Assembly: GCF_020687825.1 (NCBI RefSeq)
Contig: NZ_JAJEWP010000003.1
Coordinates: 186,001-250,000, forward strand
DNA length: 64,000 nt
Direction of reading: 5' to 3'
Source of the DNA: Fluctibacter halophilus
Lineage (GTDB): Bacteria; Pseudomonadota; Gammaproteobacteria; Enterobacterales; Alteromonadaceae
Shown here piece after piece: positions 38,477 to 46,801 of the stretch. Every line of letters starts with the position of its first letter. Positions within the stretch are counted from its first letter, which is position 1. The notes beneath the pieces were generated by a model that saw nothing but the letters and a program-made list of their open reading frames with translations, searched no databases and was not told the origin of the DNA. A program made the translations under genes and the position numbers.

Positions 38477-39271
38477 ATGAAAAGCCCTGCATTGTTGCAA
38501 CGCGGTATCTGGCTGATTTTACTTGTAAGTCTGCTGCTGTTTGCGCTTCAAACGTCTGCGGCACCAAAGCGTGCTGATGACGATGGTGTACAAAAAAGTC
38601 CCGCTCTGGTGTGGGGCTATATGCATTTTCCGCCACGCATCTACACCGATAAACAGGGTAAGGTCGCCGGTGAACTGGCCGTGGTAATGAAAACCGTTCT
38701 AGAACAAGGCGGATACACTTATCGGGTTGTGGCGAGTCCGAATAGGCGCATGTTCCACATGCTAAACAGCGGTAGCATTGATCTGATGCTGATCCGGGCG
38801 GATGCAAATATCGATAAGGAGGCATTCCTGCTCAGCAAAGCCAGTTTTGGCGAATTGGTGTTGCAGGTCTATTGGTTGGACGGTCAGGCAACAGCGGTTT
38901 CTCAGATATCCCAACTCAGCGATCAATCGGTCATCGTATTGTCGGGTTACCGTTATGGTGGACTATTGGAGGACCGGCAACAGGTTACCGGTGTCAACAC
39001 CTTGGTGGTGGAAAACCATCAACGGGGTTTTGCCGCTTTAAAACTGAAACGTGCGCCCTATTTGCTGGACTATCAAAAACCAGCGACCATTGCCATTGAT
39101 GCGTTAAAGCTCACCAATGTACGCAGTTACACCGTGTCACGGGTGACCGTCAATCTGATGGTGCGACGACAATTGCCCGGCGCCGAGGCACTGTTGCGAG
39201 ATTTAGAAAGCCGGTACCAACAGCATTTTCCCGACATTTACACACGTTACAATAGCCCGCCGGAACCCTGA
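38477..39271 (+). CDS. Periplasmic binding protein-like protein, orphan
   Basis: A 264-residue exported protein: signal peptide ends QTSAAPK, then a weakly conserved SBP_bac_3-like body (VWGYMHFPPRIYTDKQGKVAGELAVVMKTVLEQGG, PNRRMFHMLNSGSIDLMLI). It belongs to the stand-alone extracellular solute-binding-like proteins common in Alteromonadales, with no transporter genes beside it. It is related in type, but not closely, to the protein at 3401. Ligand unknown. Confidence 0.75.
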   Translation: MKSPALLQRGIWLILLVSLLLFALQTSAAPKRADDDGVQKSPALVWGYMHFPPRIYTDKQGKVAGELAVVMKTVLEQGGYTYRVVASPNRRMFHMLNSGSIDLMLIRADANIDKEAFLLSKASFGELVLQVYWLDGQATAVSQISQLSDQSVIVLSGYRYGGLLEDRQQVTGVNTLVVENHQRGFAALKLKRAPYLLDYQKPATIAIDALKLTNVRSYTVSRVTVNLMVRRQLPGAEALLRDLESRYQQHFPDIYTRYNSPPEP

Positions 39272-39404
39272 GAGCGGCGTTGTGATGTCTTTATCCATTT
39301 TTGACTTGCGTATGTGCAGACAGACGCTGTTTGCATGGCTTTTTTTGGCTAAAGCCGATAGGCTATCCATCCATTAAATGTCCGCAACACGAGGTGTATT
39401 TGCC

Positions 39405-40160
39405 ATGGATGACAACACGACCAACAACCCCACAGAGATGACTTTCGTTGAGCCTCAATTTCGTAGCGCAGCGCACGGTCTTCAATGGTTGAGCGATGGA
39501 TTCGCACTGTTCAAAAAAGATGCCGCCAATTGGGTGATTACCCTGTTGGTTGGCTTTATTCTCGCCATCGTGATCGGCATGATCCCGGTGCTGGGTCAAC
39601 TGGCCAGTCTGTTAACTACCTATATCTGGACGGGTGGGTTGATGATGGGATGTCATGCGGCGGCCAAGGGAGAATCTTTCGAACCTAAGTATTTGTTTGC
39701 GGGCTTTACCGGGCCGTACCTGATGCCTCTGGTGGTGATGTCGGCAGTGGTTTCGTTAGTCTCAACCGCCGTGGTTTTTGCGGTAATGGGTACTGCAGCC
39801 ATGCCGCTGATGATGGGCGAAGGTGGTGAAAACCTGAGTGAAACAGAAGTGATGGCAGTGCTGCAGGCCAGCCTATTGATCATGCTGGTTAGCCTGCCAT
39901 TGATCATGGCAACCTGGTTTGCGCCTGCACTGGTCGTTGTAGAGAACATGGCACCCCTCAAAGCCATGAAACTGAGCCTGATGGCCTGTTTGAAAAATGC
40001 CATGCCATTTCTTCTCTATGGCTTGGTATCGCTGGGATTGATGGTGCTTTGTATGTTTACACTGGGGCTGGGATTGCTGGTGTTGATGCCGGTGGTTTAC
40101 CTGTCAATGTATACCGGCTTTCGTGACATCTTTTACACCACCGCCGATCACAACCAATAA
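39405..40160 (+). CDS. BPSS1780-like integral membrane protein
   Basis: A 251-residue protein with about six hydrophobic helices. The segment AAHGLQWLSDGFALFKKDAANWVI and the repeated glycine/methionine-rich helices resemble the BPSS1780 family of uncharacterised membrane proteins. I use ATG 39405 (MDDNTTNNP); an ATG at 39378 would add nine residues. It ends by overlapping a convergent small membrane gene by 13 bp. Function unknown. Confidence 0.8.
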   Translation: MDDNTTNNPTEMTFVEPQFRSAAHGLQWLSDGFALFKKDAANWVITLLVGFILAIVIGMIPVLGQLASLLTTYIWTGGLMMGCHAAAKGESFEPKYLFAGFTGPYLMPLVVMSAVVSLVSTAVVFAVMGTAAMPLMMGEGGENLSETEVMAVLQASLLIMLVSLPLIMATWFAPALVVVENMAPLKAMKLSLMACLKNAMPFLLYGLVSLGLMVLCMFTLGLGLLVLMPVVYLSMYTGFRDIFYTTADHNQ

Positions 40161-40561
40161 GTCAGCCAACTGGCCAACACCACCAGAATGCCGTGTGGTA
40201 GCAACTGGGTTGGCCTCAGGCCATTGAGCAGATAACTTTTCAGCAGCCCCGCAACGCCGGGGCGTTGCACGCCCCACAATGAATGAAACTGCATGGCACG
40301 GTAATCCTGCCCTTCCTGCAAAGCGCCTTCTACGTGCAGCAAACGCTCCTGATAGCGGGACTGAAACGTCTTCCACATCGCATCTATCATCCACAGCACC
40401 AGGCACAGTACTGGAACCAGGCCATCCAGGCGGGTATGCCACAACAAAGAAGTCACCACCCCAACACTGACTAACTTTACCAGTAGTGAACCGGTTTCAA
40501 ACTGCCCGTATTGTCGTTGCAGCAACAGCCACTCTTGTTGTAACCCCTGATGTTCTGTCAT
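40148..40561 (-). CDS. Small membrane protein of unknown function
   Basis: A 137-residue protein with an N-terminal polar helix, two adjacent hydrophobic segments (LVKLVSVGVVTSLLW and GLVPVLCLVLWMIDAMW), a charged middle (FQSRYQERLLHVEGALQEG) and a C-terminal hydrophobic end (GILVVLASWLTYWL). The layout suggests an inner-membrane protein with a cytoplasmic coil. I do not recognise it. Convergent with and overlapping the BPSS1780-like gene. Confidence 0.7.
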   Translation of the reverse strand: MTEHQGLQQEWLLLQRQYGQFETGSLLVKLVSVGVVTSLLWHTRLDGLVPVLCLVLWMIDAMWKTFQSRYQERLLHVEGALQEGQDYRAMQFHSLWGVQRPGVAGLLKSYLLNGLRPTQLLPHGILVVLASWLTYWL

Positions 40562-40663
40562 GCCTTACTCTCCTCGGATGGTATGAGTGTCAGTGTACGT
40601 CTGAACACAAAGCAGTGCCAGTGATCGGGCGGAGGGTAAACAAACCGTCATTTTCCGGGCAAT

Positions 40664-40687
40664 AAAAAAGGCGCCCTAGGGCGCCTT
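40664..40687 (-). terminator. Intrinsic terminator after the first DUF3718 gene
   Basis: AAGGCGCCC TA GGGCGCCTT (40668-40687), followed on the minus strand by six or more T (complement of 40664-40669). Confidence 0.9.
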
Positions 40688-40718
40688 TCTTGTCATCTGC
40701 GATGGCGATTGCGATGAA

Positions 40719-41114
40719 TTAGATGCGTTCGTTCAATACTGCTGCCAGTGGACTTTCCATCATACCGGCATCAGATACCCAGGCACGCAGGGTTTTGCCG
40801 TCCGCTTCAGGCGCGTTCAACTGGCTCTTTGGCATTTTCTTAACCAACAGCGTACCGGCCTCGATGGCGTTAGCGTGAAACGCGGTGCGGATCAGGCTGT
40901 TACCGTCACAGGTAACACCGTTGTAGTAGTCTTGCAGTTTCAGACGATAGTTGGTCTCGACCGCTTTCATCTTCTTACGCAATTCACCTTTATCGTCTGC
41001 TTTAACGATGGTGCAAATATTTTGCAGAGCATCTTCCACACCGGCATGGGCAGTGGTAGTGATCAGCAAAGAAGCAGCAACGGTAACAGCAGACAATTTC
41101 ACAAATTTCAACAT
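40719..41114 (-). CDS. DUF3718 exported protein, paralogue 1
   Basis: A 131-residue protein with signal peptide (ends TTAHAG) and the DUF3718 body: VEDALQNICTIVKADDKGELRKKMKAVET, LQDYYNGVTCDGNSLIRTAF, KKMPKSQLNAPEADGKTLRAWVSDAG. Two cysteines (in NICTIV and VTCDG) could form a disulfide. It is one of three near-identical-length copies within 4.3 kb (others at 42999 and 44631). The family is concentrated in Alteromonadales and has no known function. A palindromic element lies upstream at 41205-41226. Confidence 0.92.
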   Translation of the reverse strand: MLKFVKLSAVTVAASLLITTTAHAGVEDALQNICTIVKADDKGELRKKMKAVETNYRLKLQDYYNGVTCDGNSLIRTAFHANAIEAGTLLVKKMPKSQLNAPEADGKTLRAWVSDAGMMESPLAAVLNERI

Positions 41115-41204
41115 GGTAATATTCCTCAGTAAGAATGACCCGTGGGTCGGACGGCGCGCATTAAACGAGAAAACCAGCGGTTAAAAAATAATCGGAGAGA
41201 TACT

Positions 41205-41226
41205 TAGGTGTTTATTCTTATACCTA
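41205..41226. promoter_or_regulatory. Palindromic element upstream of DUF3718 paralogue 1
   Basis: TAGGT (41205-41209), 12 bp, ACCTA (41222-41226), extending to an 8-bp arm ACTTAGGT/ACCTAAGT. The same TAGGT-N12-ACCTA with a similar spacer occurs about 90 bp upstream of paralogue 2. It is a candidate operator. The rest of the 41115-41516 gap holds no other clear feature. Confidence 0.5.
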
Positions 41227-41516
41227 AGTGGCGCGGATTAGTGACAGCTCCACTGTTGCAGAATGTCTATAAGATGTTGTTTTGTATGTAAATTTTTTGC
41301 GTGAATTGGGCAAATCAGACCAGTGACTTTTAGGTGTAGGGTTGGTTGAAAAATAAGCGATATTTCGATGTTGTAGGTTAGCGTATTGGCAGTATTTGCT
41401 TATGCTTCCGTTCACTGCAGTTGCGGTCACTGACTGATAATTGGCGCCCGTTGCTCTGTTGATGGCGGTCTACTTCCTTTATGGTTATGTCAATCAACAC
41501 ATGGAAGGATATTACA

Positions 41517-42365
41517 GTGCGTTATTGGCTCTATCTAATGAGTTGCTTGGTGATTTGGTCGACACCCGTATCAGCGACGGGCCCGGATCTGAGTGACTTC
41601 AGCAGCGAAAAAGTGAATCAGCATGTTTATGTGATGGTACAAGACTACGGTGATGCCAAGATCAATTTTGCCGTGCTTGTCGGACACAACGATGTGGTAC
41701 TCATCACGACTATGATGAAGGAGTTCAACCCGCACGTTGAAGCGTTGATTCGGGGGATCAGCGACAAGCCGGTAGGTTATGTGGTCAGTATCGACGGTGA
41801 CTATTATCACTATTATGGTAGTCGGAAGTTTGTCGAGGGAGGCGCTACATTGATTGCGCATAAAAACCTGATCCCCGACGTTTTCGACAACCGCGTTCTG
41901 GTTGATGAGCCCTACCGTCTGGATGTTGGAACTGAGCAACTGCACGCGATCCCCACTCGCGCGCATACCCTTGACCATATGATGGTTAAGCTGGACAACA
42001 GCAACGTTGTATTTGCAGGCGATGCGCTGAGCTTTGACTGGATCGTATATTCCGGTCCCAACGGCCCCGATGCCCATATCACCGCACTGCAGCAGATGTT
42101 GGCACAAGGCGACAAAGAGACCCGTTTTTATCCGGGCAACTGGGTCAGTCAGCAGTATGGTAGCAAGCAGGATGTACAATCACTGATACGTATCTACAGC
42201 GACTTTGTCAGTTTGGTCAGAACCGAATATCAACAAGGCAAATCTGCAAAGGAGATTGCACAAAGCCCGGCAGTGCATGATTTACTCGAACCATTGAAGG
42301 ATTATCACAGACAAAAGCCCTACATTATTAACTACGTGAAGGATGTGTTGGGGCAGTCTTCTTAG
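41517..42365 (+). CDS. Exported metallo-beta-lactamase-fold protein with altered metal site
   Basis: A 282-residue protein. GTG 41517 has GGAAGGA 7 nt upstream and gives a signal peptide ending TPVSATG. The fold is recognised from FAVLVGHNDVVLITT, PVGYVVSIDGDYYHYYGSRKFVEGGATLIAHKNL, PTRAHTLDHMMVKL and VVFAGDALSFDW, in the order of periplasmic MBL-fold hydrolases. The hallmark HxHxDH reads DxDxYH, so the first two His and the Asp are replaced. AHT and GDAL later ligands remain. It may bind a different metal or be catalytically dead. Confidence 0.8.
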   Translation: MRYWLYLMSCLVIWSTPVSATGPDLSDFSSEKVNQHVYVMVQDYGDAKINFAVLVGHNDVVLITTMMKEFNPHVEALIRGISDKPVGYVVSIDGDYYHYYGSRKFVEGGATLIAHKNLIPDVFDNRVLVDEPYRLDVGTEQLHAIPTRAHTLDHMMVKLDNSNVVFAGDALSFDWIVYSGPNGPDAHITALQQMLAQGDKETRFYPGNWVSQQYGSKQDVQSLIRIYSDFVSLVRTEYQQGKSAKEIAQSPAVHDLLEPLKDYHRQKPYIINYVKDVLGQSS

Positions 42366-42392
42366 GTGCAGGAACAGGGGGGAACGTCTGTC

Positions 42393-42853
42393 GTTGGCAA
42401 CGTGAGATAGCCTGCCTCACCTTGCGCTCATCGCAATAGTGTAGGATATACAGACAAGACCTCGTCGCGGGGACAAGGTCACGTAGTGATATTGTGGTTG
42501 GCAGCGTCAGATAGCCTGCCTCACCTTGCGCTCATCGCAACAGTGTAGGATATACAAACAAGACCTCGTCGCGGGGACAAGGTCACGTAGTGATGCTTGT
42601 GGTTGGCAGCGCCAGATAGCCTGCCTCACCTTGCGCTCATCGCAACAGTGTAGGATATACAAACAAGACCTCGTCGCGGGGACAAGGTCACGTAGTGATG
42701 TTTGTGGTTGGCAGCGTCAGATAGCCTGCCTCACCTTGCGCTCATCGCAACAGTGTAGGATATACAAACAAGACCTCGTCGCGGGGACAAGGTCACGTAG
42801 TGATGTTTGTGGTTGGCAGCGTGAGATAGCCTGCCTCACCTTGCGCTCATCGC
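42393..42853. repeat. 105-bp direct tandem repeat, about 4.4 copies
   Basis: The marker GATAGCCTGCCTCACCTTGC begins at 42406, 42510, 42615, 42720 and 42825, so units are 104, 105, 105 and 105 bp and differ by only a few bases. Each unit holds small hairpins: TTGCG-CTCAT-CGCAA and GACCT...AGGTC. The 105-bp period (35 codons) keeps a plus-strand frame open, but the repeat lies between a gene end and a terminator, so it is more likely non-coding. It is not a CRISPR: no spacers. Confidence 0.95.
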
Positions 42854-42885
42854 TGAGACAGAGCACTCAGTCGATGACCACCACA

Positions 42886-42918
42886 TAAAAAAACGGCTCC
42901 TAAAGGAGCCGCCTTTTT
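42886..42918. terminator. Bidirectional terminator after the tandem repeat
   Basis: CGGCTCC (42894-42900), TAAA, GGAGCCG (42905-42911), with T-rich tail on the plus strand and A-run (42887-42893) before it. It suits both the plus-strand MBL/repeat transcript and minus-strand DUF3718 paralogue 2. Confidence 0.88.
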
Positions 42919-42998
42919 AAGGGCAGGGAGTGACCCTGCCTACCATGTTGAACGGTACGTCAATATGGTGTGATCGCCGTGGCAATCAAATTCGCAGT

Positions 42999-43394
42999 TT
43001 AGATGCGCTCGTTCAGCACGTCAGCCAGAGGCGAAGCAATCAAACCTTCGTCAGATACCCATGCGCGCAGGGTTTTACCGTCAGCTTCAGGTGCGTTCAA
43101 CTGGCTTTTTGGCATCTTCTTCACCAGCAAAGTACCGGTTTCAACAGCGCCAGCGATAAACGCGGTGCGGATCAGGCTGTTGCCATCGCAAGAAACGCCG
43201 GTGTAATAGTCCTGCAACTTCAGACGGAAGTCAGTTTCAACAGCCTTCATTTTTTTGCGCAGCTCACCTTTGTCATCCGCTTTAACGATGGTGCAAATGT
43301 TTTGCAACGCCTCTTCAACACCTGCATGAGCAGTAGCAGTCAGCAACACAGAAGCGGCGATAGTAGCAACAGAGAATTTAGCAATTTTCAACAT
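42999..43394 (-). CDS. DUF3718 exported protein, paralogue 2
   Basis: A 131-residue DUF3718 protein with signal peptide (ends ATAHAG). It is very similar to paralogue 1 over the whole length: NICTIVKADDKGELRKKMKAVET and KKMPKSQLNAPEADGKTLRAWVSDEG are shared. The start at 43394 (MLKIAKF) matches the other copies; a longer open frame to 43796 is only non-coding leader. Both the leader (GGCGCGCATTAAACG) and the TAGGT-N12-ACCTA palindrome are shared with paralogue 1, so the promoter was duplicated too. Confidence 0.92.
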   Translation of the reverse strand: MLKIAKFSVATIAASVLLTATAHAGVEEALQNICTIVKADDKGELRKKMKAVETDFRLKLQDYYTGVSCDGNSLIRTAFIAGAVETGTLLVKKMPKSQLNAPEADGKTLRAWVSDEGLIASPLADVLNERI

Positions 43395-43484
43395 GGGTAG
43401 TTCCTCAGTTATGAAGACCCGCTGGGTCAGATGGCGCGCATTAAACGGCAATTCGATTGGCCAAGGAATAACCAGGCTTATACA

Positions 43485-43506
43485 TAGGTGTTTGTTTTCA
43501 TACCTA
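43485..43506. promoter_or_regulatory. Palindromic element upstream of DUF3718 paralogue 2
   Basis: TAGGT (43485-43489), 12 bp, ACCTA (43502-43506). The spacer GTTTGTTTTCAT resembles GTTTATTCTTAT of the copy at 41205. It is 91 bp before the start codon, as is the other copy. Confidence 0.5.
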
Positions 43507-43668
43507 TTGTGCTGAAAGTGTCCTGAAATGGCCCATGAATAGTGCGTTAACCCTATGAAAAACTGAGAAAAGTTGTGGTGAATTAGCCAAAAGTCTAAAT
43601 TTATATGGGTGGTCAAAAAACAATCAAAAATAGCCGTTTCTGAAAGGAGAGAGCGCGCTAGGCGCGGT

Positions 43669-44511
43669 TTAAAAATGCTTTGCTTGCCAACCCAGGGTGT
43701 CGAGCGCGTGTTGACTAGATACTTGCTGGTTGCAGGCATAGCCACTGGCCCAGTGACCGTATTTTTGGGTCCAGTATTCGATGGGTAATACTTCAACAGG
43801 GTTGCTACCCTCTGGCATCAGGGGAGCCGCTATGTCCTCCAACCGTGTGCCACCATCGGCGGCGGCCAGGTATTCGTTGCCGGCTGCGCCACCTGACAAT
43901 GCCAACACATACATTTCAGCGAGATTGTTGACTTCAACTCGTGGCCAGTGATGGATTTTATCAACCGGTACACGGACGCTTCCGGTGTCAGCTAATTCGT
44001 GGTGGAGGATGGAGGGAATAAGTTGCTGGTCGAAAGACACCACGTTGGCTGGGTGAATGATTTGGGTTTCCAGTCCCTGTGCATTTTGCAGTTTCTGGCC
44101 GTTTTCGACCATCCATCGAAAGGCCTCAACAGGCGCTTTTTGAGTCTGTTCGGTGATGACCTCATCGGCACTGCCAAAACACCAGATGCCACCGGTGTAC
44201 AGCACTTTCAGTGCCGCGGAGCGAATTTTCGCCTGTTCGATGATGGCGGTCGTTACATGATGGTCGGTTGCTGCCATGGCATGGTCAAAATTGCATGCCA
44301 CATGAACAAGTGCGTCTGCAGTTTGTAAATGGCGAGCCCAGCGAGTTGGATCGCATAAATCGCCCTGTAACGGGGTAGCGCCCATCGATTCCGCTTTTTG
44401 ACAACTCGCGGTACTGCGACACAGCACGGACAGTGTTGCGCCCTGCTGATGCAACTGGTTAACAATGGCGGCGCCGATGTTGCCGGTACCACCTAATATC
44501 ATGACGTGCAT
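43669..44511 (-). CDS. NAD(P)-dependent epimerase/NmrA-like protein
   Basis: A 280-residue atypical SDR with N-terminal Rossmann motif ILGGTGNIGAAIVNQL, CRSTASCQKAESMGATPLQGDLCD, and HPANVVSF. It lacks a clear YxxxK, so it may be a redox sensor or NmrA-like rather than a dehydrogenase. It is monocistronic between DUF3718 paralogues 2 and 3. The substrate is unknown. Confidence 0.85.
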   Translation of the reverse strand: MHVMILGGTGNIGAAIVNQLHQQGATLSVLCRSTASCQKAESMGATPLQGDLCDPTRWARHLQTADALVHVACNFDHAMAATDHHVTTAIIEQAKIRSAALKVLYTGGIWCFGSADEVITEQTQKAPVEAFRWMVENGQKLQNAQGLETQIIHPANVVSFDQQLIPSILHHELADTGSVRVPVDKIHHWPRVEVNNLAEMYVLALSGGAAGNEYLAAADGGTRLEDIAAPLMPEGSNPVEVLPIEYWTQKYGHWASGYACNQQVSSQHALDTLGWQAKHF

Positions 44512-44630
44512 GGATGAATGGCTGACAGAAAAAAGAAGACCCTATTGTGGCATCTTCGTCGTGAGGATTTCAACGGTACAGAAAACCAGACTGCCGGTGT
44601 GTAAAAGGCAGCCTGGTGTTTTGAGGTTGG

Positions 44631-45026
44631 TTAAATCCGCTCGTTGAGCACGGCTGCGAGCGGCGTGTCCATTAATCCCTTGTCGGATACCCAGGCACGT
44701 AGCGTTTGGCCGTCGGTTTCCGGTGCATTCAACTGGCTCTTCGGCATTTTTTTGATCAACAGGGTTCCGGCTTCTACAGCATTGTTGACAAAGGCGTGGC
44801 GTATCAGACTATCACCGCCACAGGATATGCCGTTGTAGTAGTCCTGAAGCTTTAGTCGATAGTCGGTTTCAACGGCTTTCATTTTTTTACGCAGCTCGGC
44901 TTTGTCGTCGGCTTTGACAATGGTGCAGATATTTTGCAATGCATCTTCGACACCGGCGTGAGCAATGGGGGCTGCAATCAATGAAAGGGTTGCAATTGCC
45001 AGGGATGCTTTTACACATTTGAACAT
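44631..45026 (-). CDS. DUF3718 exported protein, paralogue 3
   Basis: A 131-residue DUF3718 protein. ATG 45026 (MFKCVKASLAIATLSLIAA) has GGAA upstream and gives a signal peptide ending PIAHAG. The mature part is like the other two but more diverged (DDKAELRKKM, GISCGGDSLIRHAF, PETDGQTLRAWVSDKG). The TAGGT palindrome is absent from its leader, so it may be controlled differently. Confidence 0.9.
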   Translation of the reverse strand: MFKCVKASLAIATLSLIAAPIAHAGVEDALQNICTIVKADDKAELRKKMKAVETDYRLKLQDYYNGISCGGDSLIRHAFVNNAVEAGTLLIKKMPKSQLNAPETDGQTLRAWVSDKGLMDTPLAAVLNERI

Positions 45027-45275
45027 GGTTGTTTCCTTAGACACAGGTCAGTGATGAAAATCTTCCGACGGTGCGCTGTATGCGTCGCTCGGTACTTCAA
45101 TTAAACGTCAGAAATGCCGTTTCGGCGAATTTGTTGCGCGGTTTTTTGCGCCGTGAAAATTTACGCCGCTGCAGCATGCCCTGCGAATAAGAGCTGTCCA
45201 TTCTGACCGGCTGGGGCACTGGCCCCTTTGTCAGTGATAGAAAAATTGTTGTGAGGAGTATTGTGTTTTTGCAGA

Positions 45276-45305
45276 CAATTTTATATATAAGTAATTATAT
45301 AATTG
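45276..45305. promoter_or_regulatory. AT-rich palindrome, putative MarR operator
   Basis: AATTATATAATT (45293-45304) is a perfect 12-bp palindrome inside a longer CAATT...AATTG arrangement, ending 17 bp before the MarR start. MarR-family proteins commonly bind such palindromes in their own promoters. Inferred autoregulation. Confidence 0.45.
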
Positions 45306-45321
45306 CTTTTATGGTTGTCGT

Positions 45322-45801
45322 ATGGATTTTATTGATGAGTTAGGCCCGCTGGCATTGGGGAGTCGGCTGAAACGTCTTAGTGACCTGCTGGTCACACAGG
45401 CGACTGAAGTCTACAAACACTACAACATGCCCATTCAACCCAAATGGTTTCCATTGTTGGCGCTGCTCTACAAGAGCAAGGCTGTTTCGATTCAGGATGC
45501 CGCCCAGCGACTGGGTATTTCTCAACCCGCGATCAGCCAGTTTTGCGCTCAGTTGCAACAAGCCGGACTCGTTGAAGTGGCAACCTGTCCGCAAGATGGG
45601 CGGCGCCGGGTGATGTCATTAACGTCCGAGGGAGTGGCGTGTGTGGATGCCATCCAGCCGGTTTGGCAGGCAGTTGAACGGGCCGCTATCGCGCTATGTG
45701 ACGAGGTAGATCCTCGTCTTATGGCGCACATACGGGCGCTGGAAACGGCGCTCAGTCAACAATCACTGCTACAAAGGACACAGGCGCATGAACACCTCTG
45801 A
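45322..45801 (+). CDS. MarR-family transcriptional regulator
   Basis: A 159-residue winged-helix protein. The helix-turn-helix is VSIQDAAQRLGISQPAISQFCAQLQQAGLVEVATCPQDGRRRVMSLTSEG, including the wing motif DGRRR. It overlaps the downstream GNAT gene by 14 bp, forming a regulator-acetyltransferase pair. An AT-rich palindrome sits just upstream. Ligand and targets are unknown. Confidence 0.92.
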   Translation: MDFIDELGPLALGSRLKRLSDLLVTQATEVYKHYNMPIQPKWFPLLALLYKSKAVSIQDAAQRLGISQPAISQFCAQLQQAGLVEVATCPQDGRRRVMSLTSEGVACVDAIQPVWQAVERAAIALCDEVDPRLMAHIRALETALSQQSLLQRTQAHEHL

Positions 45802-46315
45802 GATTCGGTTTTTGCCTTTTAATGATGGGCTGGCCGGTGCGTTTGACCGCATCAATAGAGCCTGGATTGAAGACATGTTTCGGGTCGAGGCTGTGGATGA
45901 TCGCGTTTTGCGTTATCCCCGGGAAACGATCATCAACAAAGGTGGGCACATCTGGTTTGCCGAGCATGTCGATTTGGGTATTGTCGGCACCTGTGCCTTG
46001 GCCAACAAGGGGAATGGTACGTTTGAATTGACCAAAATGGGTGTGCTGGCGAGTGCCCGTGGACTGAATATTGGCGAGCGCCTGCTGGTGTATGTTATCG
46101 GCCAGTTTGAGGCTCTCGGCTGTCAGCAGGTATTCCTGTTGACCAATAAACGTTGTGAAGCAGCGATACATTTATACGAAAAACATGGCTTTGTGCACGA
46201 TGCTGAAGTGATGGCAGAGTATGGTGCCAGTTATCAGCGCTGCGATGTGGCAATGCGGTACGTGAACACAGCCGCGCCTCAGGACAAAATCGCTCAGACT
46301 GGGACCCGGGCGTAA
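45788..46315 (+). CDS. GNAT family N-acetyltransferase
   Basis: A 175-residue acetyltransferase. The core has GIVGTCALANKGNGTFELTKMGVLASARGLNIGERLLVYVI (motif A, RGLNIG acetyl-CoA loop) and NKRCEAAIHLYEKHGF. It is translationally coupled to the MarR gene (14-bp overlap). MarR/GNAT fusions and pairs are widespread; the substrate is unknown. Confidence 0.92.
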   Translation: MNTSEIRFLPFNDGLAGAFDRINRAWIEDMFRVEAVDDRVLRYPRETIINKGGHIWFAEHVDLGIVGTCALANKGNGTFELTKMGVLASARGLNIGERLLVYVIGQFEALGCQQVFLLTNKRCEAAIHLYEKHGFVHDAEVMAEYGASYQRCDVAMRYVNTAAPQDKIAQTGTRA

Positions 46316-46326
46316 AATGTGATAGC

Positions 46327-46770
46327 GTGGCCCAATATTTTGACCTGATAGCGTTTGCAATGCCATCCAACCAACAACCTGGTTATGAGATTCAGATCCT
46401 GCATAACGTCCTGGCAGTAAAGCTGACCGGACGCTGGGACCTGGCCAGCGATCGAGACTATCTCCACGACCTGTCGCAAGCCATCAATAACGTCAATCAT
46501 CAGCCGTGGGGAATGCTGGTGGATATGCGCGACTGGGGCTTGCAGCAGGTGGACAGCAATTTGTTCAGTAACAATGTTGCCAATATCCACCTGGATCGCA
46601 AAAACCAGGTGTGTGAATGCTGGCTGGTCCACCACCTTACTCAAGGGGAACAATTGGTCCCCTTTGTTGCGACGCTACCCAACCTGCACTTTAAGCGTGT
46701 GTTGCGTCCTCAAGATGCGCAACAATGGCTGAGTTTGTTTGATCTGGAAATGCCGTCACTTGCCGTCTAA
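46327..46770 (+). CDS. STAS-like protein of unknown function
   Basis: About 147 residues; GTG 46327 or ATG 46360 may be the start. The middle (VLAVKLTGRWDLASDRDYLHDLSQAINNVNHQPWGMLVDMRDWG) resembles STAS/SpoIIAA-like folds, and the rest is mixed alpha/beta with no clear catalytic motif. It follows the GNAT gene by 11 bp and may be co-transcribed. I do not recognise a specific family. Confidence 0.7.
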   Translation: MAQYFDLIAFAMPSNQQPGYEIQILHNVLAVKLTGRWDLASDRDYLHDLSQAINNVNHQPWGMLVDMRDWGLQQVDSNLFSNNVANIHLDRKNQVCECWLVHHLTQGEQLVPFVATLPNLHFKRVLRPQDAQQWLSLFDLEMPSLAV

Positions 46771-46801
46771 GGTTCGTTGTTAGGTCATCAGGGAGAACGT
46801 C

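Noticed and set aside
42393-42853. CRISPR array
   Set aside because: Units are contiguous 105-bp copies without unique spacers, and no cas genes are present.
42526-42888. Open frame encoding a 35-residue repeat protein
   Set aside because: The frame follows from the 105-bp period of the DNA repeat. The first unit has a 1-bp change that breaks the frame, no ribosome-binding site is seen, and the region is between a gene end and a terminator.
43395-43796. N-terminal extension of DUF3718 paralogue 2
   Set aside because: The extra 134 codons correspond to the leader that also exists, untranslated, before paralogue 1, and a proper signal peptide begins at 43394.
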